From Corallococcus sp. EGB (GTDB lineage: Bacteria > Myxococcota > Myxococcia > Myxococcales > Myxococcaceae), in the NCBI RefSeq assembly GCF_019968905.1, contig NZ_CP079946.1, positions 1,922,001-1,986,000 of the forward strand: a DNA stretch of 64,000 nt, read 5' to 3'. The notes beneath the pieces are model-generated. The model saw only the letters and a list, made by a program, of their open reading frames with translations. It did no database searches and had not been told where the DNA came from. Shown in pieces: positions 27,873 through 37,530 of the stretch (positions within the stretch are counted from its first letter, which is position 1; each line of letters opens with the position of its first letter). The position numbers were made by a program, and so were the translations under genes.

Positions 27873-29109
27873 GGCCCTGCCGCATGCACCGCCCGTACGC
27901 CGGGTGTTGATGACCGCCGACACGGTCGGCGGCGTCTGGTCCTACGCGCTGGAGTTGTGCCGGGCGCTCTGTGCCCGGGGCGTGTGCGTGGACCTGGCCA
28001 CCATGGGCGGCTCGCTGTCGCCCGCGCAGTGGCAGGAGGCGCGTGAGCTGTCCGGGCTCACGGTGCATGAGAGCACCTGGCGGCTGGAGTGGATGGACGC
28101 GCCCTGGGACGACGTGCGCGCCGCGGGCGAGTGGTTGCTCGCGCTGGAGGCCCGGTTGTCGCCGGACGTGGTGCACCTCAACGGCTATTCCCACGGCGCG
28201 TGGCCCTTCCGCGCTCCGGTGGTGGTGGTGGCGCACTCGTGCGTCCTCTCCTGGTGGGAAGCGGTGAAGGGCGCGGACGCACCGGCCTGCTACCGCCGCT
28301 ATCGCGAGGAGGTGGCGAAGGGCCTCCATGCGGCGTCCCGGGTGGTGGCGCCCACGCGGGCCATGCTCGATTCCATCCGGCGGCACTACGGCGCGCTTCC
28401 GTTCCCGCGCGGGCGCCTGGAGGGAGCCGAGGCCTGCCGAGGCGGCCCCCTCGCCCGCCAGCGCTCCGCCTTGCGTGCGAGCCCCACCGCGCGCCACGAC
28501 CCGAGCGGCGACTCCCATGCGTTCCCCACCGCGCGGGTCATCCCCAACGCGCGGTGCCCCACGCGCTTCCCGCCCTCCCGCAAGGAGCGCTTCGTGCTCG
28601 CGGCGGGGCGGTTATGGGACGAGGCGAAGAACCTGGCCGCGCTGGAGGCCGTGGCGCCGGGGCTGCCCTGTCCCGTGCATGTCGCGGGAGACGCCCTGCA
28701 CCCCGGAGGCGGCGCCGCGGCGACGACGCGGAGCACGCGGCCCCTGGGACACCTTCCACCTCCGGTGCTCGCGCGGTGGATGGCGCGCGCGCCCGTGTAC
28801 GCGCTGCCCGCGCGCTACGAGCCCTTTGGCCTGTCCGCGCTGGAGGCCGCGCTCGCCGGCTGCGCGCTGGTGCTGGGGGACATCCCCAGCCTGCGCGAGG
28901 TGTGGGGGGACGCCGCGTGCTTCGTGCCGCCCGAGGACCCCCGGGCGCTGGCGCGGGCCCTGCGTTTTCTCATCAACCACCCGAAGGAGCGCAGGGCGCT
29001 GGCGGCGCGGGGCCGCGCGCGCGCGCTCACCTTCAACCCCGGCCGGATGGCGGAGGCATACCTGGAGCTCTACGCGAGCCTCGCCCGGCTCGAGCGCCGC
29101 GTGTCCTGA
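27808..29109 (+). CDS. GT4-type glycosyltransferase
   Basis: This 433-residue GT-B glycosyltransferase shows RVLMTADTVGGVWSYALEL at the N-terminus, HLNGYSHGAW in the acceptor domain, and the nucleotide-sugar site YEPFGLSALEAALAGCALV (E-x7-E form) in the C-terminal domain. The GTG start at 27808 has a perfect GGAGGAG site seven bases upstream, inside the preceding gene; TTG 27847 and ATG 27910 are weaker alternatives. A basic low-similarity insert (~residues 200-250) separates the two domains. It probably transfers the sugar made by the two upstream epimerases. Confidence 0.87.
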   Translation: MDGRDRPGGRGGCLKPSKASAEALPHAPPVRRVLMTADTVGGVWSYALELCRALCARGVCVDLATMGGSLSPAQWQEARELSGLTVHESTWRLEWMDAPWDDVRAAGEWLLALEARLSPDVVHLNGYSHGAWPFRAPVVVVAHSCVLSWWEAVKGADAPACYRRYREEVAKGLHAASRVVAPTRAMLDSIRRHYGALPFPRGRLEGAEACRGGPLARQRSALRASPTARHDPSGDSHAFPTARVIPNARCPTRFPPSRKERFVLAAGRLWDEAKNLAALEAVAPGLPCPVHVAGDALHPGGGAAATTRSTRPLGHLPPPVLARWMARAPVYALPARYEPFGLSALEAALAGCALVLGDIPSLREVWGDAACFVPPEDPRALARALRFLINHPKERRALAARGRARALTFNPGRMAEAYLELYASLARLERRVS

Positions 29110-29132
29110 CGAACCAAGGAGTCTGTTCACCC

Positions 29133-30272
29133 ATGCGCGTCATCCTCTTCTGCCACTCCCTGCTGTCGGACTGGAACCATGGCAATGCCCACTTCCTGCG
29201 CGGCGTGGTGACGGAGTTGACCGCGCGCGGCCACACCGTGCGCGCGCTCGAAGCCTCGGACGCGTGGAGCTTCCAGAACCTCCTGGAGGAACCCCACGGC
29301 CTGGCCGCGCTCAACGAGCTCCGCGCCCTCTACCCGCACGTGCGTCCGGAGCGCTACACCCCCGACGCGCTGGACCTGGAGGCCGTGCTCGACGGCGCGG
29401 ACCTGGTCCTGGTCCACGAATGGACGCCGCCGGACCTGGTGCGCCGCATCGGGGAGCACCGCCGCGACGGCGGCCGCTTCCGCCTCCTCTTCCACGACAC
29501 CCACCACCGGGGCGTCAGCTCGCCCGGCGGGATGGCCGGCTACGACCTGTCGCGGTACGACGGCGTGCTCGCCTTTGGAAACGTGCTCCGCGACCTCTAC
29601 CTGGAGCGGGGCTGGGCGGCGCGCGCGTGGACCTGGCACGAGGCCGCCGACGTGCGCGTGTTCCACCCGCACCCGCGCAACCGCGAGGTGCGCGACCTGG
29701 TGTGGGTTGGCAACTGGGGCGACGACGAGCGCACGAAGGAGCTGGAGGCGTTCCTCCTGGAGCCGGTGCACGCGCTGGGGCTGACCGCGCGCGTGCATGG
29801 CGTGCGCTACCCGGCCCCCGCCCTGCGCGCCCTCTTCGACGCCGGCATCGAGTACGCCGGCTGGCTGCCCAACCACCGCGTGCCGCTGGCCTTCTCCCAG
29901 GCGCGCGTCACCGTGCACATCCCCCGCCGGCCCTACGCCACGCTCTTGCCCGGCATCCCCACCATCCGCCCCTTCGAGGCGCTGGCGTGCGGCATCCCGC
30001 TGGTGTCCGCGCCCTGGGGGGACGCGGACGGACTCTTCACCGCGGGCCAGGACTACCTCGTCGCCCGCGACGGGGCGGAGATGCGGCGCCACCTGTCCGC
30101 GCTCGTCGCGGACGCGGAGATGCGGCATGCCTTCGCGATGGCCGGCTTGCGCACGGTCCTGTCGCGGCACACGTGCGCCCACCGCGTGGAGGAGCTCCTG
30201 GGCATCTGCCAGGAGCTGGGCATGCCCGGGGACGTCCTCCATCCGCAGTCCCCTGAAAGGGTCCTCGTATGA
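29133..30272 (+). CDS. CgeB-like glycosyltransferase (1)
   Basis: This 379-residue GT-B protein belongs to the CgeB/DUF3880-like group: RVILFCHSLLSDWNHGNAHFLRG at the N-terminus (with conserved W-N-H-G-N), TWHEAADVRVFHPHP in the middle, and TIRPFEALACGIPLVSAPW for the donor site. CgeB of Bacillus acts on the spore surface, and myxobacteria also make spore-coat glycans, but no direct link can be shown. Its stop overlaps the next gene by four bases. Confidence 0.87.
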   Translation: MRVILFCHSLLSDWNHGNAHFLRGVVTELTARGHTVRALEASDAWSFQNLLEEPHGLAALNELRALYPHVRPERYTPDALDLEAVLDGADLVLVHEWTPPDLVRRIGEHRRDGGRFRLLFHDTHHRGVSSPGGMAGYDLSRYDGVLAFGNVLRDLYLERGWAARAWTWHEAADVRVFHPHPRNREVRDLVWVGNWGDDERTKELEAFLLEPVHALGLTARVHGVRYPAPALRALFDAGIEYAGWLPNHRVPLAFSQARVTVHIPRRPYATLLPGIPTIRPFEALACGIPLVSAPWGDADGLFTAGQDYLVARDGAEMRRHLSALVADAEMRHAFAMAGLRTVLSRHTCAHRVEELLGICQELGMPGDVLHPQSPERVLV

Positions 30273-31369
30273 GCCATGGCCTCCGCATCGCCTTCTTTGG
30301 TTCCAGCCTGGTGTCCGCCTACTGGAACGGCGCGGCCACCTACTACCGGGGCCTCATCCGCGCCCTGCACGCGAGAGGACACCAGGTCACCTTCTACGAG
30401 CCGGACGCCTATGGCCGGCAGGAGCACCGCGACATCCAGGACCCGGACTGGGCCCGCGTCGTCGTCTACGCCAACAACCAGGGCGCGGTGGATGACTGCC
30501 TGGATGACGCCTTCGGCGCGGACGTGGTGGTGAAGGCCAGCGGCGTGGGCACCTTCGACGCGTACCTGGAGGCGCGCGTGCCGGAGCTGCGCCGCGCCGG
30601 CACGCAGGGGGTGTTCTGGGACGTGGACGCGCCCGCCACGCTGGAGCGCGTGATGAAGGACGCCCGCGACCCCTTCCTCCCGCTCATCCCGCGCTACGAC
30701 CACATCCTCACGTACGGCGGCGGCGCGCCGGTGGTGAACGCGTACCGCGAGCTGGGCGCGAAGCAGTGCGTGCCCATCTACAACGCGTTGGATCCAGCCA
30801 CGCACCACCCCGTGCCCACGGACTGGCGCTTCGCCTGCGACCTGTCCTTCCTGGGCAACCGGCTGCCGGACCGCGAGGCGCGCGTGGAGGACTTCTTCTT
30901 CAAGGCCGCGGAGGCGCTGCCCCGCTCGCGCATGCTCCTGGGCGGCAGCGGCTGGGAGGGCCGCGCCCTGCCCGCCAACGTCGTGCGCCTGGGCCACGTC
31001 TACACGCAGGACCACAACGCGGTGAACTGCTCGGCGCGCGCGGTGCTCAATGTCCACCGCGACAGCATGGCGCGCTTCGGCTTCTCCCCGGCCACGCGCG
31101 TGTTCGAGGCCGCCGGCGCCGGCGCCTGCCTCATCACCGACGCCTTCAAGGGCGTGGAGCTGTTCCTGGAGCCCGGCCGCGAGGTGCTGGTGGCCCGCTC
31201 CGGCGAAGAGGTCGCCGAGCACCTGCGGCGCCTCACCCCGGAGGGCGCCCGGCGCATCGGGCAGGCCGCGCTCCAGCGCGTGCTGGCCGAGCACACGTAC
31301 GCGCACCGCGCGGTGGAGGTGGAGGCGGCGCTGGGCTACCGCGCGCCTTCGCGGGGAGGGGCGGTGTGA
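30269..31369 (+). CDS. CgeB-like glycosyltransferase (2)
   Basis: This 366-residue paralogue of the previous protein has LRIAFFGSSLVSAYWNGAATYYRG at the start, PIYNALDPATHHPV in the middle and the donor-site block FSPATRVFEAAGAGACLITDAF. A second part reads LSFLGNRLPDREARVEDFFF, typical of CgeB proteins with the Glyco_trans_1_2 domain. It starts four bases before the upstream stop and ends one base into the next start codon, so the three transferases are translated together. Confidence 0.88.
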   Translation: MSHGLRIAFFGSSLVSAYWNGAATYYRGLIRALHARGHQVTFYEPDAYGRQEHRDIQDPDWARVVVYANNQGAVDDCLDDAFGADVVVKASGVGTFDAYLEARVPELRRAGTQGVFWDVDAPATLERVMKDARDPFLPLIPRYDHILTYGGGAPVVNAYRELGAKQCVPIYNALDPATHHPVPTDWRFACDLSFLGNRLPDREARVEDFFFKAAEALPRSRMLLGGSGWEGRALPANVVRLGHVYTQDHNAVNCSARAVLNVHRDSMARFGFSPATRVFEAAGAGACLITDAFKGVELFLEPGREVLVARSGEEVAEHLRRLTPEGARRIGQAALQRVLAEHTYAHRAVEVEAALGYRAPSRGGAV

Positions 31370-32469
31370 TGGAGCCCCAGCGCATGCACATCGTCATCCT
31401 GGGGCTGTCCATCACCTCCAGCTGGGGCAATGGCCACGCCACCACCTACCGGGCGCTGGTGCGCGAGCTGGTGCGGCGCGGACACGACGTGCTCTTCCTG
31501 GAGCGGGACGTGCCCTGGTACGCCGCGCACCGGGACCCACGCGGCACCTGGGCCGGGCGCACGGAGCTGTACGCGAGCCTGGACGACCTGCGCGAGCGCT
31601 TCACCTCCGAGGTCCGCAAGGCCGACCTCGTGGTGGTGGGCTCCTACGTCCCGCAGGGCGTGGACGTGGGCGCGTGGGTGCAGGGCACCGCGAAGGGCGT
31701 CGCGGCCTTCTACGACATCGACACGCCGGTGACGCTGGCGAAGCTGGAGCGCGGGGACTTCGAGTACCTCGCGCCCCACCTGGTGCCGGGCTACCAGCTC
31801 TACCTGTCCTTCACCGGCGGGCCCACGCTCCAGCGCCTCGAGCGGGAGCTGGGCTCGCCCGCGGCCCGGCCGCTCTACTGTGGCTGCGACCCGGAGCTGT
31901 ATGGCCCGTGCGCGGGGACGCAGCGCTGGGACCTGGGCTACCTGGGCACGTACAGCCACGACCGGCAGCCGGTGCTGGAGCGGCTGATGCTGGACGCGGC
32001 CCGGCGCATCCCCGAGGGCCGCTTCGTGGTGGCCGGGCCCCAGTACCCCGAGCACCTCGCCTGGCCGCGCAACGTGGAGCGCGTGCAGCACCTGGCGCCG
32101 CCGGAGCACGCGGCCTTCTACACCGCGCAGCGCTTCACGCTGAACGTCACCCGGGCGGACATGGCGCGCGCCGGGTACTCGCCGAGCGTGCGGCTGTTCG
32201 AGGCGGCCGCGTGCGGCGTGCCCGTCATCAGCGACGCGTGGGAGGGGCTGGACACCTTCTTCACGCCGGGCGCCGAAATCCTGGTGTCGCACGACGCGCA
32301 AGAGACGCTGCGCTACCTGCGCGAGCTGCCGGAAGCAGAGCGCCAGGCGGTGGGGCGGCGGGCGCGGGCGCGGGTGCTCGCCGCGCACACGGCGGCGCAC
32401 CGCGCGCGGACGCTGGAGCGCTACGCGCGCGAGGCCGCGTCCGGCCGAGCGCCCCATGCGGAGCCGTAG
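31369..32469 (+). CDS. CgeB-like glycosyltransferase (3)
   Basis: This 366-residue third paralogue in a row starts at ATG 31369 in a TGATG junction; Met at 31384 is an alternative. It carries IVILGLSITSSWGNGHATTY, FYDIDTPVTLAKL, the YLGTYSHDRQPVLERL block and YSPSVRLFEAAACGVPVISDAW. Its greater similarity to the second than the first copy (Phe-Tyr/Trp-Asp-x-Asp motif and Y-L/F-G block) suggests stepwise duplication. The set could add three residues of a repeating or branched glycan. Confidence 0.88.
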   Translation: MEPQRMHIVILGLSITSSWGNGHATTYRALVRELVRRGHDVLFLERDVPWYAAHRDPRGTWAGRTELYASLDDLRERFTSEVRKADLVVVGSYVPQGVDVGAWVQGTAKGVAAFYDIDTPVTLAKLERGDFEYLAPHLVPGYQLYLSFTGGPTLQRLERELGSPAARPLYCGCDPELYGPCAGTQRWDLGYLGTYSHDRQPVLERLMLDAARRIPEGRFVVAGPQYPEHLAWPRNVERVQHLAPPEHAAFYTAQRFTLNVTRADMARAGYSPSVRLFEAAACGVPVISDAWEGLDTFFTPGAEILVSHDAQETLRYLRELPEAERQAVGRRARARVLAAHTAAHRARTLERYAREAASGRAPHAEP

Positions 32470-32484
32470 AGGGGGAGGAGCGCC

Positions 32485-33783
32485 ATGAGGATCGCCGTCA
32501 TCGGGACGGGCTACGTGGGGCTGGTCGCGGGCACGTGCCTCTCCGAAACCGGACACGACGTCACCTGCGTGGACGTGGAGCCGGCGAAGGTGGCGATGCT
32601 CCGCCGCGGGCAGCTGCCCATCTACGAGCCGGGCCTGGAGGAGCTGGTGCGCCGCAACCGCGATGCCGGGCGGCTGCGCTTCACCACGGACCTGCCGTCG
32701 GCCGTGGGGGGCGCGGCGGTGGTGTTCATCGCGGTGGGCACGCCCATGGGCGAGTCCGGCGGCGCCGACCTCCAGTCCGTGCTCGCGGCGGCGGAGGACG
32801 TGGGCCGGGCGCTCCAGCACTACACGGTGGTGGTGGACAAGAGCACCGTGCCAGTGGGCACCGCGGACAAGGTCCGGGAGGTCATCGCCCGCAACACCGA
32901 GCACGCCTTCGACGTCGTCTCCAACCCGGAGTTCCTCAAGGAGGGCGCCGCGCTGGAGGACTTCCTCAAGCCGGACCGCGTGGTGATTGGCGCGGACTCC
33001 GAGCGGGCCCGCCGCATCATGGGCGAGCTCTACGCGCCCTTCGTGCGCACGGAGAACCCCATCCTGTTCATGGACACGCGCTCCGCGGAGCTGACGAAGT
33101 ACGCGGCCAACGCGATGCTCGCCACGCGCATCTCCTTCATGAACGACATCGCCGCGCTCTGCGAGAAGGTGGGCGCGGACGCGGACCACGTGCGCCGGGG
33201 CGTGGGCGCGGACCGGCGCATCGGCTACGCGTTCCTGCACCCGGGCGTCGGCTACGGGGGCAGCTGCTTTCCCAAGGACGTGCGCGCGCTGATGGCCACC
33301 GCGCGGGACGTGGGGCTGGAGTTCGACCTGCTGCGCGCGGTGGAGGCCACCAACGCCCGGCAGAGGAGGAGCCTGCTCGCGAAGGCGCTCCGGCACTACG
33401 GGGACGTGTCCCGCCACACCTTCGCGGTGTGGGGCCTGGCCTTCAAGCCGAGGACGGACGACATGCGCGAGGCCCCGTCCGTGGAGCTCATCGAAGGGCT
33501 GCTGGCCGCGGGCGCGCGCGTGCAGTGCCACGACCCGGTGGCGGGCGAGGCCGCGCGGCGCTGCTTCGCGGATCGCGTGTCGTACGCCAGCACCTGCTAC
33601 GACGCGGCGGAGGGCTCGGACGGCCTCTTCCTCGTCACCGAGTGGAGCGAGTTCCGCCACCCGGACCTGCGCCGCCTGAAGTCGCTGATGCGGCGCCCGG
33701 TCATCTTCGACGGCCGCAACGTCTTCGACCCGGAGCAGGCGCGCGGCGCGGGCTTCACCTACTTCGGCGTCGGCCGGGGCTGA
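32485..33783 (+). CDS. ugd: UDP-glucose 6-dehydrogenase
   Basis: This 432-residue enzyme converts UDP-glucose to UDP-glucuronate with two NAD. It has the N-terminal Rossmann motif IGTGYVGLV, the conserved VSNPEFLKEG, and the active-site cysteine in GYGGSCFPKD. The C-terminal UDP-binding domain carries WGLAFKPRTDDMREAPS. The length is typical. It lies 15 bases after the third CgeB-like gene behind GGGGGAGG and closes the glycan operon, which implies that the glycan contains a uronic acid or a sugar derived from it. Confidence 0.95.
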   Translation: MRIAVIGTGYVGLVAGTCLSETGHDVTCVDVEPAKVAMLRRGQLPIYEPGLEELVRRNRDAGRLRFTTDLPSAVGGAAVVFIAVGTPMGESGGADLQSVLAAAEDVGRALQHYTVVVDKSTVPVGTADKVREVIARNTEHAFDVVSNPEFLKEGAALEDFLKPDRVVIGADSERARRIMGELYAPFVRTENPILFMDTRSAELTKYAANAMLATRISFMNDIAALCEKVGADADHVRRGVGADRRIGYAFLHPGVGYGGSCFPKDVRALMATARDVGLEFDLLRAVEATNARQRRSLLAKALRHYGDVSRHTFAVWGLAFKPRTDDMREAPSVELIEGLLAAGARVQCHDPVAGEAARRCFADRVSYASTCYDAAEGSDGLFLVTEWSEFRHPDLRRLKSLMRRPVIFDGRNVFDPEQARGAGFTYFGVGRG

Positions 33784-33880
33784 ACACCGCGCCCGCGCAT
33801 CATGGAATCCCGCTTGCGCGCACATGGAGGCTCCGGCTACGCGCTCGGGCTCCTGACCCTGAGTTGAGTCCGAGGCCGCC

Positions 33881-34483
33881 ATGTCCTGGAAGTGTTCGCG
33901 GTATTCCGTGGGTGCCGTTGCGGGGGTGCTGCTGGTGGGCTGCGGAGGCCTCCCTCCCGAGGACGCGGAGGCCTTCGCCACGTCGAGCGCGGGCCTCACG
34001 GACGTGAACGCGGTGCGCCCGGACGCCGCCGTGGCGCGCTCCGGCGTGCGCGGCGTCCCGGACGACGTGGACCTGGTCAACGACGTGAAGGACACCGCGC
34101 AGCCGGACTTCGACGCGACGTACATCGAGGGCAACGGCTCCAGCAGCTCCGTCGACTTCAGCTACCCGGCCCTCGCCTCGGGCGAGGTGCTCGTGGCCTA
34201 CGTCAACGTGAAGTACTTCATGCGCAACGCCAGCTGCACCGCGCCGCTCATGTGCGGCAAGGGCGGCAGCATGCTCCTGCGCGGCAACACCGTCATCGCC
34301 CAGTCGACGGTGACCCACGACCTGCCGGACATGACGCAGGGCTGGTACCTGTTCAACGACACCTACACCCTGTCCCCGCCCGTGCCCCTGTCGCAGCTGC
34401 GCACCCGCGTCACGATGACGTGGCCGGGGCGCTCCACCTATGGCATGCGGCTGTCCACGGTGGCGGCGGACTTCCGCTACTAG
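33881..34483 (+). CDS. hypothetical lipoprotein
   Basis: This 200-residue protein has a type II signal peptide with lipobox VLLVGCGG, placing it on a membrane, probably the outer membrane or periplasm. The mature part is beta-rich with VNVKYFMRNASC and MTWPGRSTYGM and contains two further cysteines (NASCTAPLMCGKGG) that could form a disulphide. No family is recognised. It is followed after nine bases by the saccharopine-dehydrogenase-like gene. Confidence 0.72.
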   Translation: MSWKCSRYSVGAVAGVLLVGCGGLPPEDAEAFATSSAGLTDVNAVRPDAAVARSGVRGVPDDVDLVNDVKDTAQPDFDATYIEGNGSSSSVDFSYPALASGEVLVAYVNVKYFMRNASCTAPLMCGKGGSMLLRGNTVIAQSTVTHDLPDMTQGWYLFNDTYTLSPPVPLSQLRTRVTMTWPGRSTYGMRLSTVAADFRY

Positions 34484-34492
34484 GAGACCCTC

Positions 34493-35755
34493 ATGGCCCA
34501 CGACACGAAGGCCGAATTCGACATCCTCCTGTGGGGCGCCACGGGATTCACCGGCCGCCTGGTGGCCGAGTACCTGGCGCGCACGCAGGACACCCACAAG
34601 GCGAAGTGGGCCATCGCCGGACGCGACGATGCGAAGCTGGATCAGGTCCGCTCGGAGCTGGCGAGGGTGCGGCCGGACTTCGCGGACCTGCCGGTGGTGC
34701 TCGCGGACGCGAAGGACGCGGCCTCGCTGGACGCGATGCTCGCGCGCACGCGCGTCATCATCTCCACCGTGGGCCCCTACGCCCGCTATGGCGAGGAGCT
34801 GGTCGCGGCCTGCGTCCGCGCGGGCACGGACTACTGCGACCTCACGGGCGAGGTGCAGTTCATGCGCGGGACCATCGACGCCCACGACGCGCGGGCGCGC
34901 GAGACGGGCGCCCGCATCGTGCACACCTGCGGCTTCGACTCCATCCCCTCCGACCTGGGCACGCTGATGGTCCAGGACTACATGCGGGAGAAGCACGGCG
35001 GCCACTGCGACCAGGTGCGCTTCCACCTGACGCGCATGCGCGGCGGCTTCAGCGGCGGCACCATCGCCAGCATGATGGACACCCTGGCGGCGGTGAAGGC
35101 GGAGCCGTCCCTCAAGAAGGTGCTCACCAGCGCCCACGCCCTGGACCCGGAGCCCTCTCGCGGCACGAAGGAGGAGCGCGACCTGGCCACGGTGAAGAAG
35201 AGCCCGGACACGGGCACGTGGACCGCGCCCTTCGTGATGGCGTCCGTCAACACGCGCGTCGTGCGGCGCTCCAACGCGCTGTTGGGCTACCCGTGGGGCC
35301 GCGACTTCTTCTACTCGGAGGTCTCCGACTTCGGCCCCGGGCCCAGGGGCCTGGCGCTGGCGGTGGCCACCACCGCGGGGCTGGGCGGCTTCATGGCCCT
35401 GTCGAACGTGGACGTCGCGCGGAAGCTGCTGGAGAAGCACGTGCTGCCCGCGCCGGGACAGGGCCCCTCCGCCACCGTGCGCGAGCGCGGCCTCTTCGAG
35501 GTGAAGCTGTTCGGCGAAGGCCACTCGCCCAAGAGCGGCCAGCGCGTGAAGGTGGAGGGCAAGGTCGCGGCGAAGGGAGACCCGGGCTACGCGGCGACGG
35601 CGCGCATGCTCGCCGAGTCCGCGCTGTGCCTCGCCTTCGACCCCATCCCCAAGCGCGGCGGCGTCCTCACCCCCGCATCCGCCATGGGCATGGTGCTGGT
35701 GGAGCGCCTGCGCAGGGCGGGCATGACCTTCGAGGTCCACGACCGCGCCGCGTGA
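34493..35755 (+). CDS. saccharopine dehydrogenase-like (trans-acting enoyl reductase-type) protein
   Basis: This 420-residue protein opens with DILLWGATGFTGRLVAEYL, the Rossmann motif of the Sacchrp_dh_NADP group to which mycobacterial trans-acting enoyl reductases belong. ISTVGPYARYGEELVAACV and TCGFDSIPSDLG match the same group. A hydrophobic stretch near 285-305 (GLALAVATTAGLGGFMALS) may touch a membrane. It probably reduces a lipid or polyketide-like intermediate rather than acting in lysine metabolism. Confidence 0.87.
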   Translation: MAHDTKAEFDILLWGATGFTGRLVAEYLARTQDTHKAKWAIAGRDDAKLDQVRSELARVRPDFADLPVVLADAKDAASLDAMLARTRVIISTVGPYARYGEELVAACVRAGTDYCDLTGEVQFMRGTIDAHDARARETGARIVHTCGFDSIPSDLGTLMVQDYMREKHGGHCDQVRFHLTRMRGGFSGGTIASMMDTLAAVKAEPSLKKVLTSAHALDPEPSRGTKEERDLATVKKSPDTGTWTAPFVMASVNTRVVRRSNALLGYPWGRDFFYSEVSDFGPGPRGLALAVATTAGLGGFMALSNVDVARKLLEKHVLPAPGQGPSATVRERGLFEVKLFGEGHSPKSGQRVKVEGKVAAKGDPGYAATARMLAESALCLAFDPIPKRGGVLTPASAMGMVLVERLRRAGMTFEVHDRAA

Positions 35756-35774
35756 CGGCGCGGCGGGCCGTTCT

Positions 35775-36956
35775 TCAGTCGCGCAGGTAGTGGCAGGTGT
35801 AGCCGCCGGGGTTCTTCACCAGGTAGTCCTGGTGGTAGCCCTCGGCGGGCACCCACGGGCCGGCGGGGACGATCTGCGTGACGACGGGCCGGGACCACTT
35901 GCCGGACCTGTCCACGCGGGCCTTCACCGCCTCCGCTGTCCGGTGCTGCTCCTCGGACAGATAGAAGATGGCGGAGCGGTACTGCGTGCCCACGTCGTTG
36001 CCCTGGCGGTTGAGCGTCGTCGGGTCGTGCATGCGGAAGAACCACTTCTCCAGCAGCGCCTCGTACGTCAGCAGCTTCGGGTTGAAGACGACGCGCACCG
36101 CCTCCGCGTGCCCCGTCTCCCCGGTGTGCACGTCCTCGTAGGTGGCGTCCCTCTTCGCGCCGCCCGTGTAGCCGACCTCCGTGTCGATGACGCCCGGGAT
36201 CTTCCGGAGGATGTCCTCCATGCCCCAGAAGCACCCACCTGCCAGGTACGCCGTCTCACGCGGGGCCTCCGTGGGGCCGGGGGCCTTCGCCAGCATGGCG
36301 GCGCCCGCGGCGGGGGCGAGCGAGCCCTGGGGCCCGCTGGGGGCCGCGCGGCCGAACGCCGGCAGCCACGCGCCGTAGCCCTGCTCGGCCAGCGCGTTCA
36401 CGGGGATGAAGCGCAGCGACGCGGAGTTGATGCAGTAGCGCAGGCCCGTGGGCTCCGGACCGTCCTCGAACACGTGGCCCAGGTGCGAGTCGCCGTCCTT
36501 CGAGCGGACCTCCACGCGCTCCATGCCCAGGGTGCTGTCGCGCTTCTCCACCACGTGGGCCTTGTCCAGGGGGCGCGTGAAGCTGGGCCAGCCGGTGCCG
36601 GAGTCGAACTTGTCGCGCGAGGAGAACAGCGGCTCGCCGCTGACCACGTCCACGTAGAGCCCCTCCTCGTGGTTGTTCCAGTACGCGTTGCGGAAGGGCG
36701 GCTCGGTGCCCTCGTGCTGGGTCACCTGGTAGGCCAGCGGGGACAGGGTGCGCTTCAGCTCCGCGTCGGACGGCTTCGTGTACGCGCGGCCGTCCCGCAC
36801 GGGGGCGGAAGCGGTGGCCTCGGGCTTCGCGCCGGGCGGAGCGCCGCGGGCCTCGGTGCACGCGCTCAGCGCGGCGGCCAGCACCAGCACGGCGGGCCAC
36901 AGCCGGCGGGCCACCGGGTGCCGGGTGGGAGAAGACACGGTTCGGGCGGACGACAT
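35775..36956 (-). CDS. msrBA: MsrB-MsrA methionine sulfoxide reductase lipoprotein
   Basis: This 393-residue exported fusion starts at ATG 36956 with a lipobox-like AALSACTE. The MsrB domain comes first (~70-195) and has catalytic Cys in [11 protein letters not shown] and GTGWPSF; its zinc cysteine pair is replaced (expected CVVCG reads DVVSG), so it is the Zn-free type. The MsrA domain (~225-393) has the active site [15 protein letters not shown] and GHAEAV. It repairs both stereoisomers of methionine sulfoxide in envelope proteins. It faces the saccharopine-type gene across a 19-base gap. Confidence 0.93.
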   Translation of the reverse strand: MSSARTVSSPTRHPVARRLWPAVLVLAAALSACTEARGAPPGAKPEATASAPVRDGRAYTKPSDAELKRTLSPLAYQVTQHEGTEPPFRNAYWNNHEEGLYVDVVSGEPLFSSRDKFDSGTGWPSFTRPLDKAHVVEKRDSTLGMERVEVRSKDGDSHLGHVFEDGPEPTGLRYCINSASLRFIPVNALAEQGYGAWLPAFGRAAPSGPQGSLAPAAGAAMLAKAPGPTEAPRETAYLAGGCFWGMEDILRKIPGVIDTEVGYTGGAKRDATYEDVHTGETGHAEAVRVVFNPKLLTYEALLEKWFFRMHDPTTLNRQGNDVGTQYRSAIFYLSEEQHRTAEAVKARVDRSGKWSRPVVTQIVPAGPWVPAEGYHQDYLVKNPGGYTCHYLRD

Positions 36957-37147
36957 GGGTCGCGAAGCCTCCGGGCGCCTTCGAAGTGGGCGCTCTCCCT
37001 GGTACGCGGGACCCCGGTGGGCGGTTTCAGTGTTTCGTGAAGACCGGCCGGCCGGGCAGGCCCCGCCAGGGTCCTCCGGGGGGCCGGGCTGTGGCCGGCG
37101 GGGGCCCGGAGGCGCTACGGTTCCCTTCGAGCAGCGGGAGGGAACCG

Positions 37148-37483
37148 ATGAGCCGGGCACGCGGGCCGCGAGGTCCAATCGGGCGGGTGACGGGCATCTC
37201 GCGCGCGGAGGGCGCGAACGTCATCCTCCGCATCCGGGCACTCCAGGGGGTGGAAGGCGCCGCGCCGGTGGCGGAGCGCAACGCGCCCCAGCGCTCCTTC
37301 GCGGAGGTGATGGAGCGCCACGCGCAGGGGCTGCACAGCTCGGAGCCCCTGCCGTTGCCCGTGGCCCCCAAGCCGCTGCCGCCTCCCGTGCGCGGCCACG
37401 AGGACGCGGAGTTGATGACCGCCGAGCCCGCCCCCGACACCTTCGTCGGGCTCATGTGGTCCAAGCTGAAGCGTCCCCGCTGA
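37148..37483 (+). CDS. hypothetical protein, 111 residues
   Basis: The frame starts at ATG 37148 behind GGGAGGGAACCG. The protein is basic at the N-terminus ([18 protein letters not shown]), has a proline-rich middle ([15 protein letters not shown]) and ends [12 protein letters not shown]. No signal peptide, membrane helix or known family is visible. The coding bias fits the genome, so it is probably real. Confidence 0.6.
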   Translation: MSRARGPRGPIGRVTGISRAEGANVILRIRALQGVEGAAPVAERNAPQRSFAEVMERHAQGLHSSEPLPLPVAPKPLPPPVRGHEDAELMTAEPAPDTFVGLMWSKLKRPR

Positions 37484-37489
37484 AGCGTC

Positions 37490-37503
37490 CCCGCAGAAGC
37501 GGG
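37490..37503. terminator. hairpin between convergent genes
   Basis: CCCGC-AGAA-GCGGG forms a short GC stem just after the 111-residue gene, itself preceded by a 15-base direct duplication (GCTGAAGCGTCCCC twice) that covers the stop codon. It sits 28 bases from the convergent FG-GAP gene end and could stop transcription from both sides. No T-run follows. Confidence 0.4.
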
Positions 37504-37530
37504 CCCGTCCGTGTGCCGGGCGGGCCGCGC

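Noticed and set aside
31336-34134. A 932-codon open frame on the minus strand
   Set aside because: It is antisense to the CgeB-like and ugd genes, which have clear motifs; the frame is open because of high GC.
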